This document shows, in pieces, positions 24,755 through 36,261 of a DNA stretch of 64,000 bases. The notes beneath the pieces were generated by a model. It made no database searches. It saw only the letters and a list, made by a program, of their open reading frames with translations, and was not told the DNA's origin. Both the position numbers and the translations under genes were made by a program. Each line of letters starts with the position of its first letter. The stretch's first letter is position 1. The stretch is from Rotaria sordida (lineage: Eukaryota > Rotifera > Eurotatoria > Philodinida > Philodinidae): assembly GCA_905250125.1 (NCBI GenBank), contig CAJNOL010000855.1, positions 1 through 64,000 on the forward strand, read 5' to 3'.

Positions 24755-26650
24755 GACATCATCTAGAATACTTATTTAACAAACGGTCAGAGGTCGAACA
24801 TTGTTTCGCTTTTCAAATTTTTTTTTTATCTTTTCAAATCAAATCAAATTAATCAAATCAATATAAAAAAGGAAAACATTTAAATAAATATAAAAAGGAA
24901 AGAAAAAAAAAATTGTTTTATTTTTTAAATGAAATATTTGAAAAAAAAAAGGTTCTTAATAGAGGTCATCGATGTCAAAAAACGAATGACTCGAGAAAAG
25001 AAGAGAAAAGTGTTATATCGTACAGTGATGGTTACAGTTCTGTTCTTCTTTTGCTTCCACTATTCTTACTCGAATCCAGAGCGAGCGAGCGAAAAGATAA
25101 AAAAAGGAACGAGTGGCACAACAAAAGAATGACGGCGCGTCGCGCACTTGCAAATCCAATAGCGGCTGCTCACGCAGCCGAGTGCGCTAACGAGCGAGAG
25201 ACGACAGCAACAGCGAGAATGATTATTGCATTGAGCTCAGGCAGGCAACCATGCTGCTCAAATCAAATCACACAGCAGCAACACAGAACAGAGAGAGAGA
25301 GAGAGAGAGACAGAAAGACTTGTTGTTGTCTAATTGCTGGCTGCTGCTTTTACTACTGGCTTTTTCTCTGCCTTCTTCTTCTTCTCCTTCTTCTTCTTCT
25401 TCTTCTTCTTCTCCTTTTTCCTAGAAAGAACCGAGAGTGTAATTTAATGAATAAGGACGATGAATGTGATTAGAAAAAAGAGAGTTCCGTTTGTTGACGA
25501 CTGCTTGCCCCTCGACACTGTTCGGTTCGGGACTAGAACAAGAATGATTAAAAACACAGTATACTCTCAACTCATTCGAATACTTCTTCATATGTACCTT
25601 TCGTTATTACAGTCGAACCACCTCATTCTCATTTGGATCGATGGTGTTGAGACACACACAGAAAAAAGAAAGAAAGGGAGAAAAAAACACAACATCGAGC
25701 TTTGTCTCTATCTATGATTACCTAATCAAGTGAATAGCGACGAGAGAGAAAGAACGCAAAAATTTCCTTGCTCTCTCTTCTCTGCCCGATAGTCATTATG
25801 ACTCTGTGTGCTTGTTGCCGGTGAAGTACAGAAGATGGTGGAGCATAGAAGAGAAGGGAGAAAGAGAGATCATTGACAATTTATAATCGTCGGTCGTCTG
25901 TGTGTATGTGCATAGTCGTTCGTTTGACGAGTCTTACTTCGATTTTATTCAATCATGCCGCGTCGCTCCATTAAACTCAACTATTTTTCTTTCTCTCATA
26001 TTCAGGGCGTGCTGGTCATTTCATTAAACCAAAACGATGGTTGAATAACGAACGGCACACCGACTGATTTAATCATGTAACACGAGACACTTAACAGAGA
26101 ACTTTTTTTTTTTCGAATGATCCACATAACTCGGACGAGTTTTTTTTTCTTTTTTCATGGAAAATAGAAAGACATTGTCACAACGACGAGAAAAAAAAAG
26201 CCTATCTTATCTTCCATTGTCTAATTAGAAATCGATGGAAGCCGATTAAATTATTCGTCTTCTTCTCTTTTTTTCTCTTTGTTGACGATCGATGAGCGAA
26301 TCGTGAAAGACAACGTTCTTGCGTCAAGAAAAAGAGAAACTTACTCTAATGGGTCAGTGACTAGTTGTGTTCTCTATGTGACAGAAAAAGAAATGGATGC
26401 ATGGATAAAAAAGAAAAAGGCACGGGCACCACCTAATATAATTTGCAATACATTGATTACGATGACGACGATGACGAAGAGAACCGAGAAACGAGAGAAA
26501 AATTGTTTGTCAACACGGACAGCGGCATCGAGCGAGACACCAACTCATTTGCTCGATTGCACCATCGACAACATCACAGAACAACGAACGAGAGAAAACC
26601 TTCCTTATGACAAGTTGTGTTTTTTTTCTCTCTTTTTCTTTTAGTATAAT
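24755..26650 (-). promoter_or_regulatory. GC-richer 5' flank of ZFHX, candidate promoter region
   Basis: From about 24960 to 26640 base composition rises well above the surrounding AT-rich DNA. Low-complexity (GA)n (25291-25311) and (CTT)n (25371-25412) tracts are present, along with a CCAAT box at 25156-25160 next to TTGCAAAT. A small palindrome GCGGCTGCTCACGCAGCCG lies near 25162. Open frames here (for example 24913-25473) translate to homopolymeric Leu or Glu-Arg strings and are not genes. The position directly upstream of the first ZFHX exon makes a promoter/CpG-rich regulatory region plausible but unproven. Immediately 5' of the ATG the minus strand reads TATTCTAG, an acceptor-like site. 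Confidence 0.4.
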
Positions 26651-28741
26651 CAATGAAAGAGACAGTTAATTGTTAATGTTAAAATAGTTATATAATAAGA
26701 CAAGGATATAGATCAACGTTCGATATCTAACCATTGAGATAAATTATTTCAACGATTAACAAATTGTTTTTATTAACAATTCAACAATTTAATAAGATGT
26801 CGCTTTATTTCAATTCTTATTATCGATTAAAATTAAAAAACAAAACAAAATGACCATTTTTTATTCTCAGATAAAAATTCTTATTTAACCATAGAAATCA
26901 AATCTTTAGACAATTTTAATATAAATAAGAAAATAATAATTAATATTAACTTGTTTGATTAATTAAATATGTTCGAATTGTTTATTATTTATTATCTGTT
27001 GATAACAAAAAAAAAGCAAGAAAATATTTGTTGAATAATAATAAAATGTTAAATTGTATATAATGTATTCAAAAAAAAGTTCAATTCATTTGAAATAAAT
27101 ATCTTTTTTCAATAATTTATCTTTTCATCGATTCTAACAATTCGTTTGTTTAAAGAAGTTTTTCTTTTTTCATTTGGCTAAATAATCAATTGTTGTTATG
27201 ATTATTTTCAAATATGTTCCATTAATAGAAGATTTTTTTTTGTTCTAAATCAAATTTTATTGAAATTAATTTCAAAGAAATTTAATCAAGAAAAGTCCAC
27301 AAAAATTTATTTTTAAAATAATATCTGAATCGATTATTTTTTCATTATTAAATGTAACTAATAGCAATAAGAATTGTTATTTAGTAAATATATAAATATG
27401 TTTAAATTGGTAATAATTTATATTATTTTTAGTTTTTTCAAATTAAATCAATGAAAATAAAATTGATGAAAAAAATCTTTTTGTCATTTTCTTAAATTCC
27501 AAAATAATTCTGCTGATATATTTAATTAATAAATTCAATAATTTAATTTATTAAAATAAAAATAATATTTGAAAAAAATCTTCTCAAACAATAATTATAT
27601 GGAAAATCTATTCGTTTAATAATTAACAAATCAAAATCGTATATTATAATATATATATATAATAACAAAAATCTAATTATTTTAAAAGACGAATCGATTT
27701 ATATAAATAAATAAAATAAAAATCTCGTAATAGATATCATATATGTTTTATCGAAAGATAAAAATTCCTTCGATATATTATTTATTTATTTATTCGGAAG
27801 ATTTTTTTTTTCTTTTCTATTTTAATAAAAAAAATAGTTAAGAATTGTCTTTGAGAAAAAAAGAAAAACGTTTTTATTGTATTTTAAAACGATTTAAATG
27901 TGAATAGAATGAAATATTTTCATGATTTTGTTTAATGCATAAGAGAGCAATAGGTTATTTTATGATTAAAAAGAAAAAGAGACGTAAAAGAATAAATATA
28001 GTCTTGTTTTGCATATATAAGTATGTACTTTTCATCAAGGATATTCATCAAACAAATATGTCCTTCATTACATTATTTTATCATTCAGATTTTTACACTT
28101 GTTAGATATTAACTAAATATTATTTTCATATTAAATCAAAAAGACAATATTCATATCTTGAAAACTTTAATCGATAAATCATCATTTATATATAAAACTA
28201 TTTATTTTATTTTATTTTATTTAATAATACATGACTACTTATCGGCTTGCCATATTCAATAGATCTTTAATGATTCTATAGAGTTTTATTAAAGAGAGCA
28301 CCTTCTCCGTTTTCTTGACTAAAAGTCAGCTTTAGTCAAATATATCGATATTGTGATTTCTACTTTGTTATATAGAATTATGTCTATACTCTAAAATCTC
28401 TTACAATTTATTGATCAGATTTAACTATATAAGAGAAGTTTTTTCTTAATCGTTCTATTGAATAAAATAAAGTTTTTAGAAAAAATTTTCATCAATAAAG
28501 TGTTTGAAGGTTGTCTGTTAAGTTAAGTCAGTGATCTATGTGGTTATGATGCATCACTAATCATGATAAATTAATTTAAGAGTCGAACATGATAAATAAT
28601 ATTATTGAATGAAGATTGTCAGCCACATCTACATTTCTATGTGCATTCATTTAATTCATTCTAATCGTTCATTCTATGACAAATTACGCGAAGATTTTTC
28701 TTTTAAATAAATTTATCAAGGAAAATTCTAAATATCGGAAC
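26651..28741. other. AT-rich intergenic DNA; no gene seen
   Basis: Very high A/T with scattered poly-A and poly-T and TA runs. No open frame of note, tRNA-like fold or inverted repeat longer than about 12 bp was recognised, apart from a short hairpin TTGACTAAAAGTCAGC/TTTAGTCAA near 28315. Confidence 0.55.
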
Positions 28742-29933
28742 AAATACCGACGCCTGAGAAAATTAACTAAAATAATGATTGGACATCGTCAAAAAGAATA
28801 TTGAGACGAAGTATGTGAGGATATAGAAAAATCTATCAAGAACAACGATCCTACAATGGCGTTTTCCATTATAAAACGTCTCAGAAGAGAAAATAAAAGA
28901 GTGGAAAATATACCAATACAAGATAAATCTGATAAGCTACTTGTAAACTCACGAGACATATTGAAATCCTGGCGTGAGTTCTTTTGTGAATCTCTCAATG
29001 TACACTCAGTGGTTGACCAAAATTTAATTGAGCAAATTCAAATACGAACTCTTTCAACAACTGAAGAGCATAGACAGAATGCTCAACTTTCTATTGAAAA
29101 GGTAAGAAGAGCGGTAAACCAAATCAAATCAAGAAAAGCTCCAGACAGTGACGAAGTCACAGTTGATATTCTGAAAGCTGGTGGTGAGTCAGTGATAAAA
29201 TGCTTAGTTGAATTCTTTACTGACGTATGGGAGAGTGAACAATCGGTGAAGGAATGAAGCGTGGTAATTCTAATTAGAGTATACAAAGATAAAGGTGACA
29301 AAAAATTGTGTGATAATTATAGAGGCATCGGCTTATTGAATGCGACTATATAGTAAAGTATTTTCACGTATAATATTTAACCGTATTCAAAATTTGATTA
29401 ATGGTCAGCTACTAGAAATACAATCTAGCTTTCGGTCAAATAGATCAACTATCGACCAAATATTTACACTGAAAATGACCATGGAAAGAAGGAAAGAGTT
29501 TAATAAACCTTTGTTCATATCTTTCATTGATATTGCAAAGGCTTATGACCTGATCAATCCCGAGCTCTTATGGAAAATATGTCTTAGTTATGCCATCTCT
29601 GAAAAATTGGTTAATCTTTTGAAGATGCTTTACAAAAAATCGAGAACGAAAGTGAAAATAAATGGAGAATTATTGCCAGACAGCTTTGGGATAAAATCAG
29701 GTGTGATACAAGGAAGCATTCCTTCTCCAATTTTATTTAATATTCTGTTCGTCTTCATTGTTAGAAAAACCATTGACGAGGCTTCTGTTACAAGAGTGAA
29801 AGTTTGTTATGACAGCAATGATTTCTTCTATGAAAGTAGCGAGAAACATGAAAACATTCATATATTGGCCGTACTATATACAGATGATCTGGTTGTAATG
29901 TGTGAAACTGCTGTTATAGTAATTGTCTTCTGA
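28742..29933 (+). pseudogene. LINE (non-LTR retrotransposon) reverse transcriptase relic
   Basis: The upstream linker region (YRRLRKLTK ... EY*DEVCEDIEK) and the RT fingers block (RKAPDSDEVTVDILKAGG) are followed by NYRGIGLLN, SFRSNRSTIDQIFTLK, motif A FIDIAKAYD, GVIQGSIPSPILFN and motif C YTDDLV. This is the canonical order of a CR1/Jockey/I-like LINE RT. Stops at 28802 and 29258, a frame change near 29338, and abrupt loss of homology after motif C (about 29910) show that it is a dead 3'-truncated copy. No endonuclease domain lies upstream. Confidence 0.85.
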
Positions 29934-30143
29934 AATGAATGGTTCCAAATATTCTTTCTCTTATTGGATATGACTTCTTTCCCTATCACATAGTTGAGGA
30001 ATACCTGTTAGGCTTAACATTGAAATAACCAACCGTCATGTAAATAGTTCATTTGTGCTCATTTTGTCGATAATTAATAAGTATAAGATTCAGTAAAAAA
30101 AAAGTCTACGTAATTCATATTCTAAATCATATTTGATGTAACG

Positions 30144-30270
30144 CCACTGATGACAGTAGCTACAGGCGAGCAAAGCTTTTTCGACATTAAATCTGATAAA
30201 ATCATAGGTTCAAAGTAACATGGATAAAAATTTTCTAAATGGACTACCTACAATATACATTGCACAAAAA
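30144..30270 (+). pseudogene. hAT transposase C-terminal dimerisation fragment
   Basis: The plus-strand translation PLMTVATGEQSFFDIKSDK, then after a short gap NFLNGLPTIYIA, follows the hAT C-terminal pattern (LPVTVA..ERSFS.LK ... RL.GLA.LSIE). Only about 40 codons remain and the frame changes inside them. It sits between the LINE relic and the Tc1 relic. Confidence 0.55.
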
Positions 30271-30480
30271 AAAGAACGAGGTTCTTTCGCCAACGAAAGT
30301 AAGTGTTGATTGAAGGAGTGAAATGATATCATTTGGAATTATAAGGCATGTTGTGAAATATTTAATCATAAAAACAATATATTCTTTTGACACTTAGAAG
30401 CCGAAACTAATGAACCATTGATTTTTCCTAGAAGAATGCAATTTGGTGATAGACATGTTAGCATATCGAGCTCTTTATCA

Positions 30481-30895
30481 GAAAGTGTCGGTGACCTGTT
30501 GATGATGTATAATAGTAAAATTAATGGGTCGGTATATATTAAGATAATTTAAGAAGCCTCATCCATGTCCATGAAAACGATATTCGATTTCGTCAAACAA
30601 AGAATGAACTTTTATACAGGATAATATACCATAAGATACCTCGGAGTATTCCATGAAATGGTTCTCAGATATTCATATAAAGGTAATAAAATGGCTAGCC
30701 ACATCTTCTGACTTTAATCGCATAGAAAATCTATCGGATCATGTAATCAAATCCAAGAATCTTTCACAGCTACAACAAATAGCTCAAGGTATTTGCTGTT
30801 AGGCAACAACAATATATTCTGAACAATTAATCGATTTGATGCCATGTCCTGTTAAAGAGTGTATTAAAACTCGTGACATAAAACTCAAAAAATAA
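30481..30895 (+). pseudogene. Tc1/mariner transposase C-terminal relic
   Basis: VGDLLMMYNSKINGSVYI resembles the Tc1 block before the catalytic site. FIQDNIP (about 30611-30631) carries one catalytic Asp (usual wording QDNAP.H) and SSDFNRIENL (about 30706) corresponds to SPDLNPIENLW. The C-terminus ends ...VKECIKTRDIKLKK with a natural TAA at 30893. Stops interrupt the frame at about 30632 and 30799, and a frame change occurs near 30560-30600. Confidence 0.72.
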
Positions 30896-31139
30896 TAGCA
30901 ATAATACTCGAAAAAAGATTCAAAAGAAATTAGATGATCTTATAATTTTGGTCAGTACTATAATGTAGTATGAACTCGATTATCTGTGAATGATGTGGTG
31001 ATAATCTCTTTGGAAAATGGAACAACAATAGAAGTCCGTTGATAGAGTTCTGGTAGTGATTCTCGTCGGCTATGCAGATGAAAAGTTCACTAGCATTTTC
31101 CACCGCCACCAGATATTCTTCCAAGAAATTCACCAGGTG

Positions 31140-31262
31140 TCAAAACCTAGTGTTCCTATGTAGATGTGAGTGTGGATATGCTGTTGTTGATGACAAGAAT
31201 ATTCTCACGCACACCGACACCCAGTCACACTCGCCACCATACCCACATCCACACCCTAATTT
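31140..31262. repeat. TG/CA-rich repeat end with internal GAATATTCTCACG
   Basis: The segment has GATGTGAGTGTGGATATG on one side and CACACTCGCCACCATACCC, ATCCACACCCTAAT on the other. Read on the minus strand it parallels the palindrome at 6286-6338 (AGGGTGTGG..GGTATGG ... GAGAATAT). It looks like another copy of the same repeat family. Confidence 0.45.
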
Positions 31263-31884
31263 TTTTATTTGCTTGTTTATATTGCTTCAGCCTCTTTTTC
31301 CTCGATTACTCAGTGTGACAGAGCTTAAAACTCAGTTACAATAAGTTTCTTTAATACTATATATACAATACTCTTTACTAGATTCTTTTCTGTAATGATA
31401 AACATTAAAAATCGAGTAACAAATGTATTTAAACGTTGTTGCGTTCGAACCCATTTAATGACGACAGAAGCTGCATAATGGCCTCGGTCAAGCTATTCAT
31501 GTTTATTGTCTCAGATCGTCATCTATAAATGAATATGATAGAACTTCTTTCGATTGTCCGCTAGTCACATGCTCTAGGTTTAGAAAAAAATAAAAGGTTT
31601 ACAAGAGTATCGACAAGAAAATACATATCTACAACATTATAAATTCTTGATATTTATACGCAAACAATGCGAATGACTATTGATAATAATCGATGACAAT
31701 TTTATTTATATAAAAGTCCACCAAACATACTTCATATATCATGCAAAGACCATAAAAATGAAAAGAGTTAAAGGAGACAATTGTATAAGCTTTTTTGACA
31801 GTCACACATATGATGAATACAATAACATTAATATGTACAGAAAAAATAATTATACAGGAGAGAAAAATACATGATTATATATTG
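31263..31884. other. Intergenic; no gene seen
   Basis: A 64-codon frame at 31680-31874 is AT-rich and unrecognised. Nothing else stands out before the hairpin at 31885. Confidence 0.5.
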
Positions 31885-32090
31885 AAAATTAAAGAAATTA
31901 ACATCGAATAGAACATTTTTTATCTTTGAAACGTTTCGTTACCTACAGTTAACATCACCGGTCAAAAGATGAGAAAATGGAAAAAGTAGAGCAAAATTTT
32001 ATTACCTTTTGGCTGGTGATATTAACTGTAGGTAACGAAATGTTTCAAAAATAAAAAATGTTTTATTTAATGTTAATTTCTTTAATTTTT
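31885..32090. mobile_element. Hairpin MITE with arms of about 90 bp
   Basis: The left arm from 31885 (AAAATTAAAGAAATTAACAT, then TTTCGTTACCTACAGTTAA and ATCACCGGTCAAAAG) is repeated inverted up to 32090 (CTTTTGGCTGGTGAT, TTAACTGTAGGTAACGAAA, ATGTTAATTTCTTTAATTTT). Only a few substitutions separate the arms, and the loop is about 25-30 bp, so the whole 206 bp is nearly palindromic. The right arm lies 49 nt past the stop of the metallopeptidase gene and contributes a minus-strand AATAAA (32062-32067). Confidence 0.82.
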
Positions 32091-32139
32091 ACTATTAAAT
32101 GCATTCATTGAACAATCAAAATTTAGATTCATTATATGA

Positions 32140-33827
32140 TTACACTTTAAAAAACGTAGAAGTCAGTTCATATTCAGTATCGTCATCATCACTCCAATCA
32201 AGAATTAAATTTTTGAATTTTGAAGATTTTCTTTTTGTTTGAGAATCTTTCGATTTATATTGAAGTTTTCTTTTTAAATTTTTTGTTAAAAATTGAAATG
32301 GTATAGGTTCAATTGAATCAATTTTTCTTAATTTGTGCATATTGAAAGCGTCATTCACAAATGAACTGATCCAAGCTTTGTCAATAACACCTGATATTCT
32401 ACCATCTGATAATATTAAATATTGAATAATGTATTTATCCTTTCGTAATCGGCCAGATGCATCAATTACAGATCCAAATAATAAACGTTCAATTGCATTA
32501 CCAGCTTCACCTTGTAAACAATGTGTCTTTGGTGTTTCAAATTTCTTCTTTATATCTTTTTCATTTGTCAAATATAGACGACCATAGTGATATAACAATG
32601 CATGACTCAATTCATGAAGAATTTTAGCAAATACAAAGAAAACTTCCATATGGAACTGAACATTTGAATCTGTTTGACTTTCACGAAAACCATTAATTAA
32701 AGTTTCATCTAGCATAATATAATCACGATACTGATGAGTCACGAATGGATCACCACGAAAAACTGAATATTCATCCGGCAAAATACCAATTGCAAACTCG
32801 ATTACGTTGCATAGATCGATAATAAACGTCCTTGTTTTTTCAATAACATGTTTTGCTTCTTCAAAATTAAAGATATTTTTACAACGTAAATCAGCATTGC
32901 ATATATATGAATAATAACAACATAAATTATCATTATCAATCAAATCTTCAACCATAGATAATGCTTGACAAAATTGCTTTGAATTTTTTAATTCCTTCTT
33001 GATTTTTAAATGATTGAAGTAACGAAATTTTATACCTAAAAAAACTTGCTTAAGTTCAGAGCTGGCCAAGTCAACCCTTTTTCAAGTCACAAGTCAANNN
33101 NNNNNNNAATCGAAACTATCTCAAAGTACTATCCAGAGAAATTATGAAAGATAGAAACAAGTCGGTTTTGCTTATGATGCAAACAAGATTTTTGATTTTT
33201 GCAGATATTTTCTTACAGCTAGCCAACCGTAACTCAGAGTAAAATTTTAAACATACATCTAGAAAGAGCGTTAGATTTTTTATCTAGTAGTCTACTTCTG
33301 AGTCTCTTCAGTAACATCTAAGTGTCTGAAAAATGATCAATCATAACTGCCACGATCTTATAAATTAGTGTTTTGTCCAAACGTTGTTTTTGATCCTCAA
33401 CAAAGATTTTATTTTAATAAACCAACTTTACGTCAGAAAAAAAATTCTGAATATATATTTAGAAAGAGCGTAAAATTCGCATACTAACTGGATACTTTTG
33501 ATTTCCTCCAGCAACTTATAAGTGGGCAAAAACTGAACAACCATGTCATGCAAAGACTTTTTACATACAGGTTACTTTGTGACAGAGTGCACTGTGTTGG
33601 CTCTGATAGCAGTATTGGCTTAGCGTCATAGAGCAAAGGTGTAGTATAGAACTTTTCTTCACAAGGAACTAATCTAGATAATTTATTTACTGTAATAGAT
33701 CAAAACCAAACGAGAAACACTTCTTTTTCATACCATATTGATTTTGTATATAATTGTCATGTCGCTCTTTGTCTTTAGCCAAATCATCTTTATGATCGGT
33801 ACAAAGTTCTGTTGATGGCGATGCCAT
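32140..33827 (-). CDS. Unrecognised HExxH metallopeptidase-like protein (329 aa)
   Basis: Exon 1 is 33827-33734 and exon 2 is 33035-32140 (acceptor TTTTTTTAG); joined they give 330 codons including stop. I do not recognise the family. The visible features are: a charged N-terminus (TDHKDDLAKDKERHDNY), a helix-rich middle, a zincin signature HELSH at about residues 172-176 (ILHELSHALLYHYG), and a downstream GEAGNAIE at about 207 whose Glu could be the third zinc ligand as in gluzincins. The C-terminus carries a basic cluster (KRKLQYKSKDSQTKRKSSK) and then an acidic DWSDDDDTEYE. There is no signal peptide or membrane segment, so it is likely intracellular. The 698-bp intron holds an N-gap and a degenerate tandem repeat, so the join is inferred from frame consistency. 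The catalytic role is inference. Confidence 0.72.
33098..33107. other. Assembly gap (10 N)
   Basis: Ten N bases within the intron of the HExxH gene. Sequence of unknown length may be missing here, so structures crossing it should be treated cautiously. Confidence 1.
33235..33560. repeat. Degenerate direct repeat, period about 209 bp
   Basis: TAGAAAGAGCGTTAGATT near 33261 and TTAGAAAGAGCGTAAAATT near 33469 are preceded and followed by alignable sequence: ATTTTAAACATACATC versus ATTCTGAATATATATT, and ATCTAAGTGTCTGAAAAATG versus ACTTATAAGTGGGCAAAAAC. These are two diverged copies of one unit in the metallopeptidase intron, next to the assembly gap. Confidence 0.55.
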
Positions 33828-34020
33828 TTAATTTAAATCGACAGATTATTTAAATCTAAAAAAAAAGACATTTGCTTTCCCGCTTCTAAATGTAAAATAA
33901 ATATAAACAATCGTAATGAAATTATGCTTAAGAACAGATGAACAATAAATTTCTTAAGAAATTTTGGACAAGACCATTTTTGGTATTTCTCACGTTTATT
34001 GATCGTGATTGTGGAATAAA

Positions 34021-34909
34021 CAGGGTGTCCCAAAAGTCATGTTCACTTAAGAAAATTGAATATCTCCATTACGATTCGAGCAAACGTGCTGATTTTTTAT
34101 CAGTGATAGAAGCATGCGCCAAGTTTATATCCATAAAGACATGTCTAGGGAGACCCTTTGTTAAATATCACTATTGACCTCAATCAGAAAGATGTACTTT
34201 TTCACGGATAGAAAAAAAAAGCAGTATACTTAACGGAGGATTTCTCTCGGCATGTCTTTATGGATATGAAGCCTGAACATGCCTCTATTATTGGTAAAAA
34301 AATCAGCTCGTTTGCTCTAGCCGTAATGGAGATATTCAATTTTTATTTTGGCAAACTGATTTTTGGATCACCCTGTATATAGTCCAAAAATCACGATACC
34401 AAGTAAAAATTGAATATCTCCGCTACGGCTCGAGCAAACGAGCCGATTTTTTTACCAATAATAGAAGCATGTTCACATTTTAAATCCATGCGGACAAGAT
34501 TAGAGAGAGCCGTTATAAAGTACCACTAATGACCTCAACAAAATAATTTTACTTTTTCGTAGATCGAATAGAAAACAATATACTTAACAAAGGATCTCTC
34601 TGGGCATGTCTTTATGAATATAAAGCTTGAACATGCCTTTATCATTGGTAAAAGAATGAGCTCGTTAGCTCGAGCCGTAGCGGAGATATTCAATTTTTTC
34701 GGCAAAATGACTTTTTTTTCTAACTGTGAATAAGTAAATTTTTCTTGTTGAGGTCAATAATGATACTTAACAAAGGGTCTCCCTAGACATGTCTTTATGG
34801 ATATAAACTTGGTGCATGCCTTTATCACTGATAAAAAAATCAGCACGTTTGCTCGAGCCGTAATGGAGATATTCAATTTTCTTAAGTGAACATGACTTTT
34901 GGGACACCC
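34021..34909. mobile_element. Cluster of inverted-repeat elements with Tc1/mariner-like ends
   Basis: Four arms of about 150 bp alternate in orientation. The outer ends are GGGTGTCCCAAAAGTCATG (34023) and CATGACTTTTGGGACACCC (to 34909), exact inverted repeats. An internal terminus GGATCACCCTG followed by TA at 34375 pairs with the left end, giving a first element of about 354 bp (34021-34374). The remainder holds further copies of the GAATATCTCCgctACGgcTCGAGC arm in both orientations. The pattern suggests two adjacent or nested insertions of one MITE family. There is no coding capacity. The same family occurs at 11572-11855. Confidence 0.75.
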
Positions 34910-35913
34910 GGAAGTTGAAAATTAGCGCAAAAAAACATTCACAAAAATTATTTCACAATTTTGCAACGCTAGATTTCTTTTCTCTGCATGCCATAACGGC
35001 AATGTTTCAATATCGAAAATTTCGATCTGGATTAAAATAGTGTTCTAATAAAATCTTTCGACATTTCTATTCATTTTCACGTTTTGAATTTGTTTTTGAA
35101 ACACTTATTTTATTTATCGAATCGTGAGATTCACGCTGGGTTTTTTTCTCAAAGAATTTATGTGATCGGTGTTTGATTGAGTTTAAAAAGGAAAAAATAA
35201 TTTCCGAGACAAATAGATAACAGTTGTATATACATCTCTAAACGAGTCAGATATTGAGATAAACTCACCAGAGTTCGTTGTTTACTTTTCGAAAGATGAA
35301 TTTTTTGCAACCAGATATTTATAGGTAACACTTTTATGCAAGACTTATCATGCATATCTGTGGAAAATATATCCAGCTTTAGTTTTCGGAAACGGAATGT
35401 AAGATCATTTTGGATATTTTCGTTTGAAAGATCAAAATCTGAGCACAAATGAGACCAAACAAGTTTAAATTTGAGATATAATTTGTTAAGAACATTTCAA
35501 ATGCGGAGTCTCGCTGAAAATATTTTTATAACTTGATTTTCTTTAAAATCTTTTTCGAACTCAAAAAAAAGCGAGAAAAAAATGTGCATGATTGAATGAT
35601 TCATCGACCTGTATTCATATATACACTAATATGAATTCAAAGAAGATGATGAATAGCATGTCATGTATCGTCCAATCGCTGAGAGGACTAATCACATGAA
35701 AATTAGCATCGCATTCAAAATAATATAAAGGCAACAAAAAAAAGTTGTCAAAATTTTGTAATCTGAAAAGAGAATATCTTAACCGAATTTGTTTTCATTT
35801 TACGAAGCACGATAGATGTCACCTAAGTACTGCTAAGAATATCACTATCAACGAAATATTTCTGTGGAGGTAGTTCTCGAAACTAGTAATCAAGCTCTAT
35901 TTTCAAGTTCGCT

Positions 35914-36092
35914 GAGGTATGTTCAGAAGTTCGAAAAAGTAAATTACCGAAATTTCCATAATTGGCAGAAACACATAGGATTTCAGGGAAAGAAATTTCG
36001 AAAAGTTCGGAAATTTCGGAAGTAACACAAAGTTTGGAAAACATATGTCTGAAATTTCCGAAATTTCATTTTCGGAAATCTGAACACTGTTG
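35914..36092. mobile_element. hAT-like MITE with perfect 8-bp duplication and GAAATTTC repeats
   Basis: AGTTCGCT occurs at 35906-35913 and 36093-36100, directly flanking a 179-bp body. Its ends are imperfect inverted repeats (GAGGTATGTTCAGAAGTTC versus CAACAGTGTTCAGATTTCC). The interior repeats GGAAATTTCGGAA-like words, making much of it self-complementary. The 8-bp duplication points to a hAT-type transposase, although the terminal repeats are diverged. Confidence 0.6.
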
Positions 36093-36261
36093 AGTTCGCT
36101 TCAGAGTAATTATTATGAATTAGGCTTCTGGCGACTCTTCTTGAATATGTGTAGGACAATTTGCTATTTTAAAAACAACATATCTTTTTTTCAAATGACA
36201 TTCTTGATCATCATTACTCATATTCAGTTCAAGACATAGTATACTCAACTATTAAAAACAT

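Noticed and set aside
22819-25420. Regular short repeats considered as a CRISPR-like array
   Set aside because: These are contiguous di- and trinucleotide microsatellites without unique spacers, in a eukaryotic intron and 5' flank.
24913-25473. 186-codon open frame on the plus strand near the ZFHX promoter
   Set aside because: Translation is low-complexity (Glu-Arg strings then a poly-Leu run from a CTT repeat), with no domain. It is better explained by simple repeats in a regulatory region.
33069-33098. Start of the metallopeptidase at a non-ATG codon near 33069
   Set aside because: The upstream sequence has stops, and a clean acceptor (TTTTTTTAG at about 33036) joins in phase to a 94-nt ATG exon at 33827-33734, giving exactly 330 codons.
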